A stretch of 64,000 bases of DNA, taken from Bacteroidia bacterium (lineage in GTDB: Bacteria; Bacteroidota; Bacteroidia; Flavobacteriales; Flavobacteriaceae). The translations under genes were made by a program, and so were the position numbers. The notes below the pieces were generated by a model, which had not been told where the DNA came from, made no database searches, and saw only the letters and a program-made list of their open reading frames with translations. The DNA is taken from assembly GCA_030428705.1 (NCBI GenBank), contig JAUIDI010000002.1, positions 806,001 through 870,000 on the forward strand, read 5' to 3'. This document shows positions 53,274 to 62,245 of this stretch, piece by piece (the stretch's first letter is position 1; each line of letters starts with the position of its first letter).

Positions 53274-55373
53274 ATGAAGACGAAAACCTTTAAGCATGTA
53301 GATTATCTCTGGAGCGACCAAAAAGCTGCCGAATTGGGCAATGACGAGGTGGCCTTATTTTTATATAGATCCAATATTCTTGGTGCCGATTTAAGAATTA
53401 CGAATTATGGGGGTGGCAATACCAGTTGTAAGACCATTGAAAAAGACCCGCTCACCAACGAAGAAGTCGAGGTTATGTGGATCAAGGGTTCCGGTGGCGA
53501 TATTGGCACTTTGACAAAGGCAGGTATTGCCGGCCTGTATACCGAAAGGTTGAGAAATCTCAAGAATGTATATGGCGGACTAGCCGATGAAGATCGCATG
53601 GTCGGACTTTTCAATCATTGCATATACGATCTCGATAGCAAGGCCCCTTCAATCGATACGCCCTTGCATGGCCTTTTGCCCTTTAAACATATAGACCATC
53701 TTCACCCCGATGCGCTTATCGCCATTGCTGCAGCAAAAGACAGCAAAAAGATTACCGAAGAAATCTGGGGAAACAATATGGGCTGGGTGCCTTGGCAAAG
53801 ACCAGGCTTTGACCTAGGACTACAACTGGAAAAGTGTTTGAACGACAATCCCGATATCAGGGGAATCGTATTGGGCAGCCATGGCCTATTTACTTGGGGG
53901 GATAGCTCTTATGAATGTTACATCAATAGCTTAGAGGTTATCGAAATGGCATCCGCCTATATCGAAAATAAAATCGCTGAGAACGGTAGTGTCTTTGGGG
54001 GTCAAAAGGTGGAATCATTATCAAGGGAAAATCGAAGGGAGAAAGCGGCGCGGTTAATGCCATTGCTGCGAGGGCTATGTTCTTCGGAAAACAGGATGAT
54101 CGGTCATTTTAACGATTCAGACACAGTTCTTGAATATATAAACAGCAACGATCTGGAACGTCTGGCGCCCATGGGCACCTCTTGTCCGGATCACTTTCTT
54201 AGAACAAAGATCCAACCCTTGGTCTTGCCCATCGAACCCGGGGAAAGTCTTGAGGACACAAAAAAAGTATTTGAAAAACTGGAACCGGCCTTTGACCGGT
54301 ACCGTCAAGAATATAGTTCCTATTACGAGAATCACAAGAGAAACAATAGCCCCGCCATGCGGGATACAAATCCGGTTATCATCATCTATCCCGGTGTCGG
54401 CATGTTCAGTTTTGCCAAAAACAAACAAACGGCCCGTGTTGCCAGCGAATTTTACGTAAACGCAATAAACGTGATGAGGGGTGCCGAAGCAATTTCCGAA
54501 TATACGGCACTGCCACGGCAGGAAGCTTTTGATATTGAATATTGGTTGTTGGAGGAAGCCAAATTACAACGTATGCCCAAAGAAAAGCCACTCTCGCGTA
54601 AAGTGGCCCTTATCACCGGTGCAGGTGGTGGTATCGGTAAGGCTATAGCGGATAAACTGGCCTCCGAAGGCGCCAATGTGGTGCTGGCCGATATCGCGGA
54701 AGACAGGCTTGAAGACGCGGTTAAGACCTATACGAACGATGTCGCTACATACACCGTATGCAATGTTACCAAAAGTGAATCGATAGCGGATGCCTATAAA
54801 AAGGCCTGCATCGAATTCGGGGGGGTCGATATTCTTGTTCACAGTGCCGGACTTGCCATTTCAAAGCCCTTGGCCGATACCACGGAAAAAGATTGGACCA
54901 TTTTGCAAGATGTACTCGTAAAAGGTCAATTCGAACTGGCCAAGCAAGCCGTCGAAATCATGCGTACACAAGGCCTTGGTGGTGACATTATTAGCATTGC
55001 CAGTAAAAACGGATTGGTTTCCGGCCCCAACAATGTGGGGTATGGCACCGCAAAGGCCGCCCAACAACATATGTCCCGTTTATTGGCCGCAGAATTGGGC
55101 GACGACAGAATCCGTGTTAATACGGTGAACCCGGATGGGGTCATCGTCGGCAGCAAGATTTGGGAAGGCGCTTGGGCCGAAGGACGCGCCAAAGCCTATG
55201 GTATATCGGTGGAAGAACTCCCGGCACATTATGCCAAGAGAAATCTACTCAATGAAATAATATATCCCGAGGATATTGCCAATGGGGTCTTTGCATACGT
55301 CGGTATTCTCGAGAAAACAACGGGCAATATCATCAATGTGGATGGAGGAATGCCCAATGCATTTGTGCGCTAA
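53274..55373 (+). CDS. rhaEW: bifunctional rhamnulose-1-phosphate aldolase / L-lactaldehyde dehydrogenase
   Basis: A 699-aa cytoplasmic fusion. Residues 1-430 form a class II aldolase with zinc-site histidines in PLHGLLPFKHIDHLHPD near 129-145 and SHGLFTWG near 202-209. Residues 440-699 form a short-chain dehydrogenase with the NAD motif ALITGAGGGIGKAIAD near 444-459 and the catalytic YGTAKAAQQ near 589-597. The aldolase splits rhamnulose 1-phosphate to dihydroxyacetone phosphate and L-lactaldehyde, which the dehydrogenase oxidises to lactate. It opens the operon with rhaI (20 bases) and rhaB (6 bases) and has its own operator and promoter. Length and layout match the known COG3347-type fusion. 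Confidence 0.94.
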   Translation: MKTKTFKHVDYLWSDQKAAELGNDEVALFLYRSNILGADLRITNYGGGNTSCKTIEKDPLTNEEVEVMWIKGSGGDIGTLTKAGIAGLYTERLRNLKNVYGGLADEDRMVGLFNHCIYDLDSKAPSIDTPLHGLLPFKHIDHLHPDALIAIAAAKDSKKITEEIWGNNMGWVPWQRPGFDLGLQLEKCLNDNPDIRGIVLGSHGLFTWGDSSYECYINSLEVIEMASAYIENKIAENGSVFGGQKVESLSRENRREKAARLMPLLRGLCSSENRMIGHFNDSDTVLEYINSNDLERLAPMGTSCPDHFLRTKIQPLVLPIEPGESLEDTKKVFEKLEPAFDRYRQEYSSYYENHKRNNSPAMRDTNPVIIIYPGVGMFSFAKNKQTARVASEFYVNAINVMRGAEAISEYTALPRQEAFDIEYWLLEEAKLQRMPKEKPLSRKVALITGAGGGIGKAIADKLASEGANVVLADIAEDRLEDAVKTYTNDVATYTVCNVTKSESIADAYKKACIEFGGVDILVHSAGLAISKPLADTTEKDWTILQDVLVKGQFELAKQAVEIMRTQGLGGDIISIASKNGLVSGPNNVGYGTAKAAQQHMSRLLAAELGDDRIRVNTVNPDGVIVGSKIWEGAWAEGRAKAYGISVEELPAHYAKRNLLNEIIYPEDIANGVFAYVGILEKTTGNIINVDGGMPNAFVR

Positions 55374-55393
55374 CGCTTCATAAACCAATTCAT

Positions 55394-56674
55394 ATGAAAG
55401 TAATTAAGGAACAACTGCAAGATGAGAACAAGCGCCAACTAACCGTTCATAAGGAAAACTTTGATTTCTTGGCCAACAAGCTGAACAAAGCGGGAAAAGA
55501 TATCGATAACCTCATTGAACGTCTATCGGAATTTCAGGTGGCCATACCAAGCTGGGCCCTTGGTGCAGGCGGCACAAGATTCGGCAGGTTTTCATATCAG
55601 GGGGAACCATCTTCGTTGGAGCAGAAACTTGACGATGTAGGCATTCTGCATGCCCTCACCCAAACCGCCGGTGCTATTTCACTGCACATCCCTTGGGACA
55701 TCCCAGAGGATTATGATGCCGTAAGGGAGCGGGCAGATTCCCACGGTCTGGTTTTTGACGCCGTCAACTCGAATACTTTTCAAGATCAGAAAAACGCCGA
55801 GCAAAGTTACCGGTACGGTTCACTCTCAAGCAACAATGAAGCCGTGCGTGAACAGGCGATCGAGCATAATATCAAGGTAATCGATATCGGCAAAAAATTG
55901 GGATCATTGAGCTTAACGGTGTGGTTGGCCGATGGATCGAACTTTCCTGGTCAACATAATTTTCAGACAGCACTTCTCAATACTGAATGGAGCCTGAAAA
56001 AAATCTATTCGGCAATACCAGACGACTGGAAACTGTTTATCGAATACAAACCCTACGAACCTAATTTTTACAGCACCGTAATCCAAGATTGGGGTACTTC
56101 CTTCATGTTGGCCAACTCTTGTGGTGAAAAAGCGTACACCTTGGTCGATCTGGGCCACCATTTGCCCAATACCAACATCGAACAAATTGTGGCTACTTTG
56201 ATGCTCAAGGGCAAATTGGGCGGTTTTCATTTTAACGACAGCAAGTATGGCGATGATGATAGTACGGTAGGCAGTATAAAGCCCTATGCCCTCTTTTTGA
56301 TTTTCAATGAGCTGGTACACGGTATGCAGAATAATACAAAGAATCCGTACCCGGCTTGGATGATCGATGCAAGTCATAATATTAAGGATCCTTTGGAAGA
56401 CTTAATCCAGTCGTTGGAGGCAATTCAAATAGCCTACGCCAAATCTTTGTTGATAGACCGTAACAAACTGGAAGATGCCCAAAAAGCCAACGATGTGGTC
56501 ATCTGCCAAGAAATTTTACAAGAAGCCTATCGCATCGATGTCCGCCCACTACTGGAGCATGCAAGATTGATCCGTAATGGCGCATTGCATCCTCTGAGAA
56601 CGTTCAGAGCCTTAAATATTAGAAAAAAGTTGGTCGAAGAAAGAGGAAGTGATTCGGTGGCAACAGGATTATAG
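55394..56674 (+). CDS. rhaI: L-rhamnose isomerase, RhaI type
   Basis: A 426-aa cytoplasmic TIM-barrel isomerase of the RhaI type found in rhizobia, Pseudomonas and Bacteroidota, distinct from the E. coli RhaA type. Landmarks are IPSWALGAGGTRFGRF near 51-66, LFIEYKPYEPNFYSTVIQDW near 215-234, TLVDLGHHLPNTNIEQI near 255-271 and GGFHFNDSKYGDDD near 284-297, which supply metal-binding Glu, Asp and His. It converts L-rhamnose to L-rhamnulose. Its place between the aldolase/dehydrogenase and the kinase fixes the function well. Confidence 0.93.
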   Translation: MKVIKEQLQDENKRQLTVHKENFDFLANKLNKAGKDIDNLIERLSEFQVAIPSWALGAGGTRFGRFSYQGEPSSLEQKLDDVGILHALTQTAGAISLHIPWDIPEDYDAVRERADSHGLVFDAVNSNTFQDQKNAEQSYRYGSLSSNNEAVREQAIEHNIKVIDIGKKLGSLSLTVWLADGSNFPGQHNFQTALLNTEWSLKKIYSAIPDDWKLFIEYKPYEPNFYSTVIQDWGTSFMLANSCGEKAYTLVDLGHHLPNTNIEQIVATLMLKGKLGGFHFNDSKYGDDDSTVGSIKPYALFLIFNELVHGMQNNTKNPYPAWMIDASHNIKDPLEDLIQSLEAIQIAYAKSLLIDRNKLEDAQKANDVVICQEILQEAYRIDVRPLLEHARLIRNGALHPLRTFRALNIRKKLVEERGSDSVATGL

Positions 56675-56680
56675 TTCATT

Positions 56681-58036
56681 ATGAAAAAAGCAATCGCGGT
56701 TTTTGACATCGGCAAGACCAATAAAAAATTCTTCGTTTTTGATTTGGACTACCGCGAATTACATCGCGAATACACTCGTTTCGATGAAATCGTCGATGAG
56801 GACGGATTCCCATGTGAGAATCTTGAAGCTCTTGAAATTTGGATAAAACAGGTCCTACGCAAACAATTGCGGTCGACCGATTATGAAATCAGCAAGGTCA
56901 ACTTTTCATGTTATGGTGCTAGCTTAGTGCATATCGATAAAAATGGCAAAGTGCTGACCCCATTGTATAATTATTTAAAACCTTTATCGAAATCGGTTCT
57001 TGATTCGTTCTATAAAAAATACGGTCCGGAAGATGCACTTTCGATAGCGACCGGGTCGCCTAAGCTAGGAATGCTCAACTCTGGCATGCAGCTCTATTGG
57101 TTAAAACATACGCGGCCCGAGGTCTATGATAAAATCGATTATTCGCTGCATTTGCCCCAATATTTGAGCTACCTTTTTACAGGGATTCCGGTCAGTGAAC
57201 ATTCCAGTATAGGTTGTCACACCTTGCTTTGGGACTATCAAAAAAAAGAGTATCATGACTGGGTCTATAAAGAAGGAATCGATAAAAAATTGCCGCCAAT
57301 CAAAGCATCGAACGAAATCATTAAAACCACTTTCGACGGTCGGTCCATTTCAATAGGCATTGGCCTTCACGACAGTTCTTCGGCTCTTGTACCCTATATT
57401 CGAAGCGCCCAAAACAAATTTATTTTGGTATCCACCGGTACTTGGAGCATAACCATTAATCCATTTTCAGAGGGAGTATTGACAACGGATGACCTAAAAA
57501 TGGAATGTATTTTTAACATGCGTATCGACGGTACCGCCGTAAAAGTCGCCCGTTTGTTTCTTGGCAACGAGTATTCGTTTCAAATCAAAGAACTCGTTAC
57601 CCGGTTTCAGTTACCAAATGATCATCATAAGACCGTCAAGTTCGATAAAAACATCTTTTTCGCACTTCGAAAAAATTTTGAATATCATTTTAGATGGGAA
57701 AATATCGTTAGTGAGAATGTGCCTCCGGAAACCAAAATTCCAAACATGAATTTCGAGGAAGCCTATCACCGATTGTTGATGGAATTGGTTTTGTTGCAAG
57801 TAGAACGCATTCGGTCAACAATGGATAAAGACCCTATCAAACATCTTTATATAGAAGGAGGCTTTAGCGACAATGAGGTGTTCATTCAAATGCTGGCCCA
57901 TCATTTACCGGAAATGAAACTGCTTACGACCGATGCATCGCTTGGGTCGGCATTGGGTGCCGCAATCGTAATCTCGGATGAAAAACTTGATTCGAAATTT
58001 CTGAAAAAACACTATGGCCTAAAAAAAATATGCTAA
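56681..58036 (+). CDS. rhaB: L-rhamnulokinase (FGGY family)
   Basis: A 451-aa sugar kinase of the FGGY family. The ATP-binding start AIAVFDIGKTNKKFFVFD, the HSSIGCHTLLWDY segment near 173-185, the GLHDSSSALVPY catalytic Asp region near 228-239 and the C-terminal IEGGFSDNEVFIQMLA with SLGSALGAA are typical. It phosphorylates L-rhamnulose to its 1-phosphate. It begins 6 bases after rhaI and precedes the permease by 41 bases. Sequence alone leaves other ketose substrates open, but the operon points to rhamnulose. Confidence 0.92.
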   Translation: MKKAIAVFDIGKTNKKFFVFDLDYRELHREYTRFDEIVDEDGFPCENLEALEIWIKQVLRKQLRSTDYEISKVNFSCYGASLVHIDKNGKVLTPLYNYLKPLSKSVLDSFYKKYGPEDALSIATGSPKLGMLNSGMQLYWLKHTRPEVYDKIDYSLHLPQYLSYLFTGIPVSEHSSIGCHTLLWDYQKKEYHDWVYKEGIDKKLPPIKASNEIIKTTFDGRSISIGIGLHDSSSALVPYIRSAQNKFILVSTGTWSITINPFSEGVLTTDDLKMECIFNMRIDGTAVKVARLFLGNEYSFQIKELVTRFQLPNDHHKTVKFDKNIFFALRKNFEYHFRWENIVSENVPPETKIPNMNFEEAYHRLLMELVLLQVERIRSTMDKDPIKHLYIEGGFSDNEVFIQMLAHHLPEMKLLTTDASLGSALGAAIVISDEKLDSKFLKKHYGLKKIC

Positions 58037-58077
58037 TCCTACATTGACCTAATATAAAACCATTCAATACCTGACCC

Positions 58078-59493
58078 ATGGGCCAAACAAAACCAGATAT
58101 AAAAGACACTAAGCATATCGAAAACAGTGAATTTGAGCGTGAACCGGTACCCGAATCCAAGCTAAAAAGTTGGAAAAGTTTTTTGGGCATGTACGCAGGT
58201 GAACATGCCGCGGGTACCGAATTTGTCATCGGGCCGTTGTTCTTGACTACCGGCGTCAGTGCTTTCGACCTAATCGTCGGTTTGTTGCTGGGCAATTTAT
58301 TGGCTGTTCTTAGCTGGCGTTTTTTAACGGCAAAAATTGCCGTAAGATATCGGTTGACCTTATACTACCAATTGGAAAGAATTTGCGGAAAAAACCTTGT
58401 TACAGGCTATAATCTGGCCAACGGAATTCTGTTTTGCTTCTTGGCCGGTGCCATGATAACCGTTTCCGCGACCGCGGTGGGCATCCCTTTTAACATGGAA
58501 ATGCCAAAATTGACCGATACCATGCCGAACAGTGTTACTTGGGTGGTCATTGTATTGATCATCGGAGCACTCATTTCATTGATTGCATCAAAAGGGTATG
58601 ATATGGTTTCAAAAGCGGCCAATTGGATGTCTCCCGTCATTGTACTTGCCTTCCTTGCCTGTGGCATCGTTGCCCTGAATCAGCTTGGGGTAGGCAGCTT
58701 TGCTGATTTTTGGGACCTCTGGGGCGAAGGTTCGGAAGCTTTTCCGGGGCAGATAAAATATACCTTTTGGCATGTGGTCATCTGGTCGTGGTTCGCCAAT
58801 GCCGCCATGCATATCGGTATGTCTGACTTGTCGGTCTTTCGATTCGCAAAAAAGGCCAGTGCCGGTTGGACGACTGCAGCGGGAATGTATGTAGGGCACT
58901 ATATGGCATGGATTGCCGCGGCACTTTTATACGCCGTTTATTTAAAATCCCCCGAAGCTTTGGTTTTCTTGGAAAACGGAGAGGCGCCACCTGTCGCTCC
59001 AGGCCCCTTGGCATACAATGCCATTGGTGTCTTCGGTATTATCGCGGTTGTCTTGGCGGGATGGACGACGGCAAATCCTACGATCTACAGGGCAGGTTTG
59101 GCCTTTCAGGCCATCATGCCAAAAACATCGACTTTTTGGGTCACCATTCTTGCCGGAACGATAGCGACAATAGCCGGATTATTTCCGGCTTTTGCCATGA
59201 AATTATTGGGCTTTGTAGCGTTGTACGGTTTTATTCTCGCGCCTTTTGGTGCCATTATTGTTTTTGAGCACTTCTTTCATAAAAAAGCAGGTATCGTTCA
59301 AAACTATGCCGAGAAAGCCAATATCAAATTCAATAGGGCGGTCTTTTGGGCCTGGGCGATCAGTTTTGGTATTTTCTATTTTATATCTGTGCAGTTCGAT
59401 GTTTTTCTGTCTTTTGTGACCTTACCCGCCTGGTTACTCTGCGGGATATTATTTTTATTGTTCAGTAAAAAAAATCATGCTTCAAGTAGTTGA
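58078..59493 (+). CDS. NCS1/purine-cytosine permease-like transporter (candidate rhamnose importer)
   Basis: A 471-aa inner-membrane protein with about 12 hydrophobic helices after a polar 40-residue start. The first helix region, WKSFLGMYAGEHAAGTEFVIGPLF, and the later GWTTANPTIYRAGLAFQAI near 324-342 match the nucleobase:cation symporter-1 / COG1457 group. It is the last gene of the rhamnose operon, and no RhaT- or FucP-type rhamnose transporter is encoded nearby, so it is the natural candidate for rhamnose (or lactate/rhamnose-derivative) uptake. That substrate is inference; the family is best known for nucleobases and related heterocycles. Confidence 0.88.
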   Translation: MGQTKPDIKDTKHIENSEFEREPVPESKLKSWKSFLGMYAGEHAAGTEFVIGPLFLTTGVSAFDLIVGLLLGNLLAVLSWRFLTAKIAVRYRLTLYYQLERICGKNLVTGYNLANGILFCFLAGAMITVSATAVGIPFNMEMPKLTDTMPNSVTWVVIVLIIGALISLIASKGYDMVSKAANWMSPVIVLAFLACGIVALNQLGVGSFADFWDLWGEGSEAFPGQIKYTFWHVVIWSWFANAAMHIGMSDLSVFRFAKKASAGWTTAAGMYVGHYMAWIAAALLYAVYLKSPEALVFLENGEAPPVAPGPLAYNAIGVFGIIAVVLAGWTTANPTIYRAGLAFQAIMPKTSTFWVTILAGTIATIAGLFPAFAMKLLGFVALYGFILAPFGAIIVFEHFFHKKAGIVQNYAEKANIKFNRAVFWAWAISFGIFYFISVQFDVFLSFVTLPAWLLCGILFLLFSKKNHASSS

Positions 59494-59585
59494 GAGCAAT
59501 AATCAATTTAAGAAGCAATTGAAAAGAATTAGGTTCAATCAGTTTAAATTTCAATCGTATCGCACGTGTTCTACGGTTTTTAATC

Positions 59586-59620
59586 AAAAAAAGCCTTTCG
59601 AAATTCGAAAGGCTTTTTTT
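59586..59620. terminator. bidirectional terminator between rhamnose operon and tRNA-Asp
   Basis: An inverted repeat (AAGCCTTTCGAA and TTCGAAAGGCTT around one central A) is flanked by seven A on the left and seven T on the right, so it can stop transcription from both sides. It closes the rhamnose operon on the plus strand and the tRNA transcript on the minus strand. Confidence 0.85.
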
Positions 59621-59625
59621 ACTAG

Positions 59626-59699
59626 CGGTCTGGACGGGACTCGAACCCGCGACCCCCTGCGTGACAGGCAGGTATTCTAACCAACTGAACTACCAGACC
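59626..59699 (-). tRNA. tRNA-Asp (GTC)
   Basis: Read on the minus strand: acceptor arms GGTCTGG and CCAGACC pair fully with discriminator G, the D-arm holds AGTTGGTTAGA, the anticodon arm CCTGCCTGTCACGCAGG carries GTC in its loop, and the T-arm has GGTTCGAGTCC. The CCA end is not encoded. Length 74 nt. The gene has a textbook promoter at 59777-59807. Confidence 0.97.
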
Positions 59700-59776
59700 A
59701 ATGATTTTATCTTAAAAATAGACTTCCGCAACAGCGGAATTCAAATCTTGTTCAAACACTTTTCGCAAAGCGTGTG

Positions 59777-59807
59777 CAAATATACATTGCTATTTCAATT
59801 GCGCAAA
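59777..59807 (-). promoter_or_regulatory. consensus Bacteroidota promoter for tRNA-Asp
   Basis: On the minus strand a -33 TTTG (59804-59807) and a -7 TATATTTG (59777-59784) are separated by exactly 19 bases. This is the only site in the window found with both elements perfect, fitting strong, constitutive tRNA expression. The start point would lie about 70 bases before the tRNA. Confidence 0.75.
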
Positions 59808-59853
59808 CAATTTTCTTAAAAATAAGCGACTGTTTTGGTATATGGCTTACAGG

Positions 59854-60783
59854 CTAAAGAAATTTTTGGCGCTCGATCATCAGCGTATTCAAAACCTTTG
59901 AGAAATCCCCCAGTACATCGACACCCACATATTTTATCCTATACTGGGCGCACTTCAATTTAAGCTTGTCGAAATAAGTTTTCATATGTCTTTCATATCC
60001 TTCTTTGACCATATCGGAATACAGGTCGATATGCTCACCGGTCTCAACATCTAAAAAACGTTTCGGGGTGCTCGCAAAGTCAAAATTAAGTTCGGTGGCG
60101 GTATCCAATAAATGAAACAGCACAACTTCATGTTTGTTGTACTTCAAATGGCGCAGGGCATCAAAAAGTCTGTCATCATCGGTCTCGGACTGGAACATAT
60201 CGGTAAACAAAAAAATCAGGCTCCGACGTTTGATTTTCTCCGCTATCTGATGCAGATATGTATACGTGTTGGTCGCTTTCGACGGATGGGCATCCAAGGT
60301 GATTTCGGAAAGTTTCGCCAATAGCATTTGGTGATGGCGTTCGCTACCTTTCTCAGGATAGTAGAAATTGTACGCTTCGGAGAAAACACTCAGCCCGACG
60401 GCATCACGTTGTCTTTTCAGAATATTCATCAATGCGGCAATGGCCAAAACCCCAAAACCTATCTTGTTCAGGTTATCGATACTCAAATCCTTTACTTCAG
60501 GATAGTACATAGATGCCGAATTGTCAAGAATCATGTGACAGCGAAGATTGGTTTCCTCTTCGTATCGTTTGGTATAGAGCTTATCGGTCTTGGCAAAGAG
60601 CTTCCAGTCGATATGCTTGGTGCTTTCCCCCGTATTATAAATCTTGTGCTCGGCAAATTCTGCCGAGAAGCCATGAAAAGGGCTTTTATGTATCCCGCTT
60701 ATAAAACCCTCGACCACCTGATCCGCCAAAAGTTCCAAGTTTTGGAACAGCGTGGCCTTGTTCAACTCCGACTGTAGGTCCAT
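59854..60783 (-). CDS. DUF58 domain protein (von Willebrand A-like)
   Basis: About 309 aa from the ATG at 60783. A longer in-frame start at 60822 would begin inside the terminator hairpin (60800-60829) and is rejected. The early block HGFSAEFAEHKIYNTGESTKHIDWKLFA-type core (landmarks FSAEFAEHK and IDWKLFAKTDK, near 38-65) defines DUF58, followed by a von Willebrand A-like fold with the metal-site motif DNSASMYYP near 82-90. Such genes usually sit beside MoxR ATPase genes in stress-linked loci; no MoxR gene is visible here, and the neighbours are trxA and tRNA-Asp. Cytoplasmic; role unknown. Confidence 0.9.
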   Translation of the reverse strand: MDLQSELNKATLFQNLELLADQVVEGFISGIHKSPFHGFSAEFAEHKIYNTGESTKHIDWKLFAKTDKLYTKRYEEETNLRCHMILDNSASMYYPEVKDLSIDNLNKIGFGVLAIAALMNILKRQRDAVGLSVFSEAYNFYYPEKGSERHHQMLLAKLSEITLDAHPSKATNTYTYLHQIAEKIKRRSLIFLFTDMFQSETDDDRLFDALRHLKYNKHEVVLFHLLDTATELNFDFASTPKRFLDVETGEHIDLYSDMVKEGYERHMKTYFDKLKLKCAQYRIKYVGVDVLGDFSKVLNTLMIERQKFL

Positions 60784-60799
60784 AAAGCTAATATAAACT

Positions 60800-60829
60800 A
60801 AAAAAGGGCCGACTTTCGTCAAACCCTTT
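60800..60829 (-). terminator. terminator of trxA
   Basis: On the minus strand the hairpin AAAGGGTTTGACGAAAGTC... closes with GGCCCTTT and is followed by a run of six T. The inner GAC-GAAA-GTC forms a stable tetraloop. It begins 26 bases after the thioredoxin stop. Confidence 0.7.
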
Positions 60830-60855
60830 ATAATAAAATATTAAAACCCTTTTGT

Positions 60856-61173
60856 TTACAATACAGCATCGATGGCATCGGTATAGACCTTTTTAGGGGA
60901 TACCCCGACTTGTCTATTCACGATTTCACCACCTTTGAACACCAATACGGTCGGTATATTACGAACTCCGTATTTGGCAGCGAATTCTTGGTTTGCATCT
61001 ACATCGACCTTGCCCACGACGGCCTTGCCTTCGTACTCAGTGCTTACCTCATCAATGATAGGGCCTACCATTCTACAGGGTCCGCACCAAGCTGCCCAAA
61101 AATCGACTACAACGGGTTTATCACTTTTTAAGACTACTTCGTCAAAAGTAGCATCTGTTATTTCTAAAGCCAT
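60856..61173 (-). CDS. trxA: thioredoxin
   Basis: A 105-aa cytoplasmic thioredoxin from the ATG at 61173; an upstream in-frame start at 61209 would lie before the promoter -7 box and is rejected. The redox centre WCGPC (Cys30, Cys33) and the cis-proline strand NIPTVLVFKGG near 72-82 are intact, and length is standard. It is a general disulfide reductant fed by thioredoxin reductase. It appears to be a single-gene transcript with its own -7 box and terminator. Confidence 0.97.
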   Translation of the reverse strand: MALEITDATFDEVVLKSDKPVVVDFWAAWCGPCRMVGPIIDEVSTEYEGKAVVGKVDVDANQEFAAKYGVRNIPTVLVFKGGEIVNRQVGVSPKKVYTDAIDAVL

Positions 61174-61196
61174 GTTAATTACTTTTATTGATTGTG

Positions 61197-61204
61197 CAAA
61201 GTTA
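61197..61204 (-). promoter_or_regulatory. -7 promoter box of trxA
   Basis: On the minus strand this reads TAACTTTG, a perfect TAnnTTTG, 23 bases before the thioredoxin start codon. A matching -33 box is not evident. Confidence 0.55.
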
Positions 61205-61268
61205 GTCAAAAAAACAGGGACTCCTTACGGCTTGAACCATAGTTATTCACTATGGTACTATAGGCAAA

Positions 61269-61298
61269 CAAAAAAGACCCATTGTTGGGTCTTTTTTT
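61269..61298 (-). terminator. terminator of the lipoprotein gene
   Basis: The arms AAAGACCCA and TGGGTCTTT enclose a 4-base loop, with A-runs on one side and T-runs on the other. It lies 18 bases after the stop of the lipoprotein gene ending at 61317 and could also act in the opposite direction. Confidence 0.8.
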
Positions 61299-61316
61299 AC
61301 TTATGGCTCACGTATT

Positions 61317-62165
61317 TTAATGTCTGCGCCCCTTATGTCTACCCAAAGTGATTTCGGAAGTTGTTCCGTCAACATCGGTATAGATGGCAAGATTATCACA
61401 AGTGCCATCTCCATAATCAAGTGTTGCGGTGCCTTCAACGACGTTATATTCCTTGACTCCGGAGGCTATGTAACGACATTCCGAGGGTTTGACCAAAGCC
61501 TTGGTGATTTCCATTGAAATGGTCTCACCGTCAAAATTGGTGAACGTGAAAGATCCCGTAATGGTTTTTTCATCATCCATGCAGATGTCCGTGTCACCAC
61601 CAGCCGTAATTTCTACTGTTCTGGTACCTTCTTTGGTCATGGTGCCCTCATCGCTTTCAATAATCAGGCTAACGGTTCCGCTTATCTCAGGGTTTCCATT
61701 GTCATTGCTTGCCGAGTAGGTAAAGCTTTTTGAACCATTAATAACATAGCCGTTAATGGTCAAGTTTTCAACAGTAATGCTGTTTTCCGAAGTAGTGTCT
61801 GAAACCGTTTCCACTCGTGTAATGGTACCTGTAATAGTGTTACCTTCACGATCAAGACAGTCTTCGGTAAAGGTAATGATCGTTGTGATGGTGTCACCTT
61901 CTTCCGTAGTTTCCATTTCAACGCAGTCGCTAAAATACCCAGAGCGTCCTTTATGTGGCCCTTTGCTAGATTCATAGTTGCCCGCGCCATAAAAATATCC
62001 TGAGTAGATCGAGGCATCGTCCAATGCGGTTTCAACATCTTCCAAAGCAGTTTCCAAGTTAACCGCCGACAATGTAGAAGTGCTAGAATAATCAGAGCCA
62101 TTTTCTTTTTTACAAGAGAAAAGTAAAAGCCCAAGTGCAGTAAAAATCAAAAATTTAGATTTCAT
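61317..62165 (-). CDS. hypothetical lipoprotein
   Basis: A 282-aa protein with a lipoprotein signal ending in LLLFSC (Cys17). The mature part is rich in Thr, Ser, Glu and Gly and contains repeated beta-strand-like units such as DCLDREGNTITGTITRVETV and ENLTINGYVINGSKSFTYS, consistent with a beta-sandwich or barrel. Paired cysteines (DCVE, DCLD, ICMDD, SECRY, TCDN) may form disulfides. No known domain is recognised. It sits between dnaE and trxA on the same strand with its own terminator. Surface or periplasmic location is expected; function unknown. Confidence 0.8.
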   Translation of the reverse strand: MKSKFLIFTALGLLLFSCKKENGSDYSSTSTLSAVNLETALEDVETALDDASIYSGYFYGAGNYESSKGPHKGRSGYFSDCVEMETTEEGDTITTIITFTEDCLDREGNTITGTITRVETVSDTTSENSITVENLTINGYVINGSKSFTYSASNDNGNPEISGTVSLIIESDEGTMTKEGTRTVEITAGGDTDICMDDEKTITGSFTFTNFDGETISMEITKALVKPSECRYIASGVKEYNVVEGTATLDYGDGTCDNLAIYTDVDGTTSEITLGRHKGRRH

Positions 62166-62185
62166 GGGATCAGGGATTTTAAAGA

Positions 62186-62202
62186 TTCATATAGTATATG
62201 AA
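62186..62202. repeat. short perfect inverted repeat before the lipoprotein gene
   Basis: TTCATATA-G-TATATGAA is a perfect 8-bp inverted repeat, 21 bases upstream of the lipoprotein start codon, and could be an operator. A chance AT-rich palindrome is also possible. Confidence 0.35.
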
Positions 62203-62245
62203 CAATTGATATGGCCAACACCCTACCCAATAAATGTTAATTCTT

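Noticed and set aside
59477-59680. 67-codon frame on the plus strand ending in a DGTRTRDPLRDRQVF-like peptide
   Set aside because: It reads through the terminator and the antisense of tRNA-Asp; this peptide is a well-known false translation of tRNA genes.
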